Assembly (NCBI GenBank): GCA_900552195.1
Contig: URYO01000092.1
Span: 1-5,716 of the forward strand
Source of the DNA: an uncultured Sutterella sp.
GTDB taxonomy: Bacteria; Pseudomonadota; Gammaproteobacteria; Burkholderiales; Burkholderiaceae_F
Direction: 5' to 3'
DNA length: 5,716 nucleotides
This document shows, piece after piece, positions 5,716-5,716 of the stretch (position 1 is the stretch's first letter; each line of letters opens with the position of its first letter). A program made the position numbers and the translations under genes. A model generated the notes under the pieces. The model saw only the letters and a list, made by a program, of their open reading frames with translations, did not search any database and was not told where the DNA came from.

Positions 5716-5716
5716 C

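Noticed and set aside
1..5716. CRISPR arrays, insertion sequences, phage genes, toxin-antitoxin or defence modules
   Set aside because: No regularly spaced repeats, terminal inverted repeats, transposase or integrase frames, or known defence-gene motifs were seen on either strand.

Overview
The window looks like a proteobacterial chromosome segment, most likely betaproteobacterial (Burkholderiales, perhaps a gut Sutterellaceae-type lineage). This rests on the monofunctional RelA with its degenerate HD domain and EFDD synthetase motif, the tRNA-Val(GAC) close to the E. coli type, and the QmcA/NfeD pair. The taxon is an inference from protein character; no database was searched.

Layout of the + strand half (1-2580): the C-terminal 57 codons of a Rid-family (YoaB-like) protein cut by the left edge; a short intergenic region with a good sigma70-type promoter followed by a terminator-like hairpin; a full-length relA; then a tRNA-Val(GAC) gene with its own promoter and a strong downstream hairpin terminator.

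Layout of the - strand half (5251 down to 2586): a tight three-gene operon transcribed toward the tRNA: an M20-family metallopeptidase, a short NfeD-family membrane protein and a QmcA/stomatin-like SPFH protein. The M20 stop codon overlaps the nfeD Shine-Dalgarno sequence, and one base separates the nfeD stop from the qmcA start. NfeD and SPFH proteins are known partners in membrane microdomains. The M20 enzyme is a cytosolic peptidase or deacylase whose link to them is only positional. The operon and the relA/tRNA unit converge on the hairpin at 2545-2574.

Right end (5252-5716): a divergent intergenic region leads to a GTG start with a clear Shine-Dalgarno and a hydrophobic N-terminus on the + strand. 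This reading is lost after about 30 codons. From about 5437 to the right edge the credible coding strand flips to -, with a sequence resembling Bacteroidota DUF4836-type proteins and no natural stop. The simplest reading is a junction between two unrelated DNAs near 5425-5440, either a metagenome assembly chimera at a contig end or a real insertion. No defence system, CRISPR array, insertion sequence or clearly new system is visible. The points most worth checking are this junction and the hairpin leader before relA.
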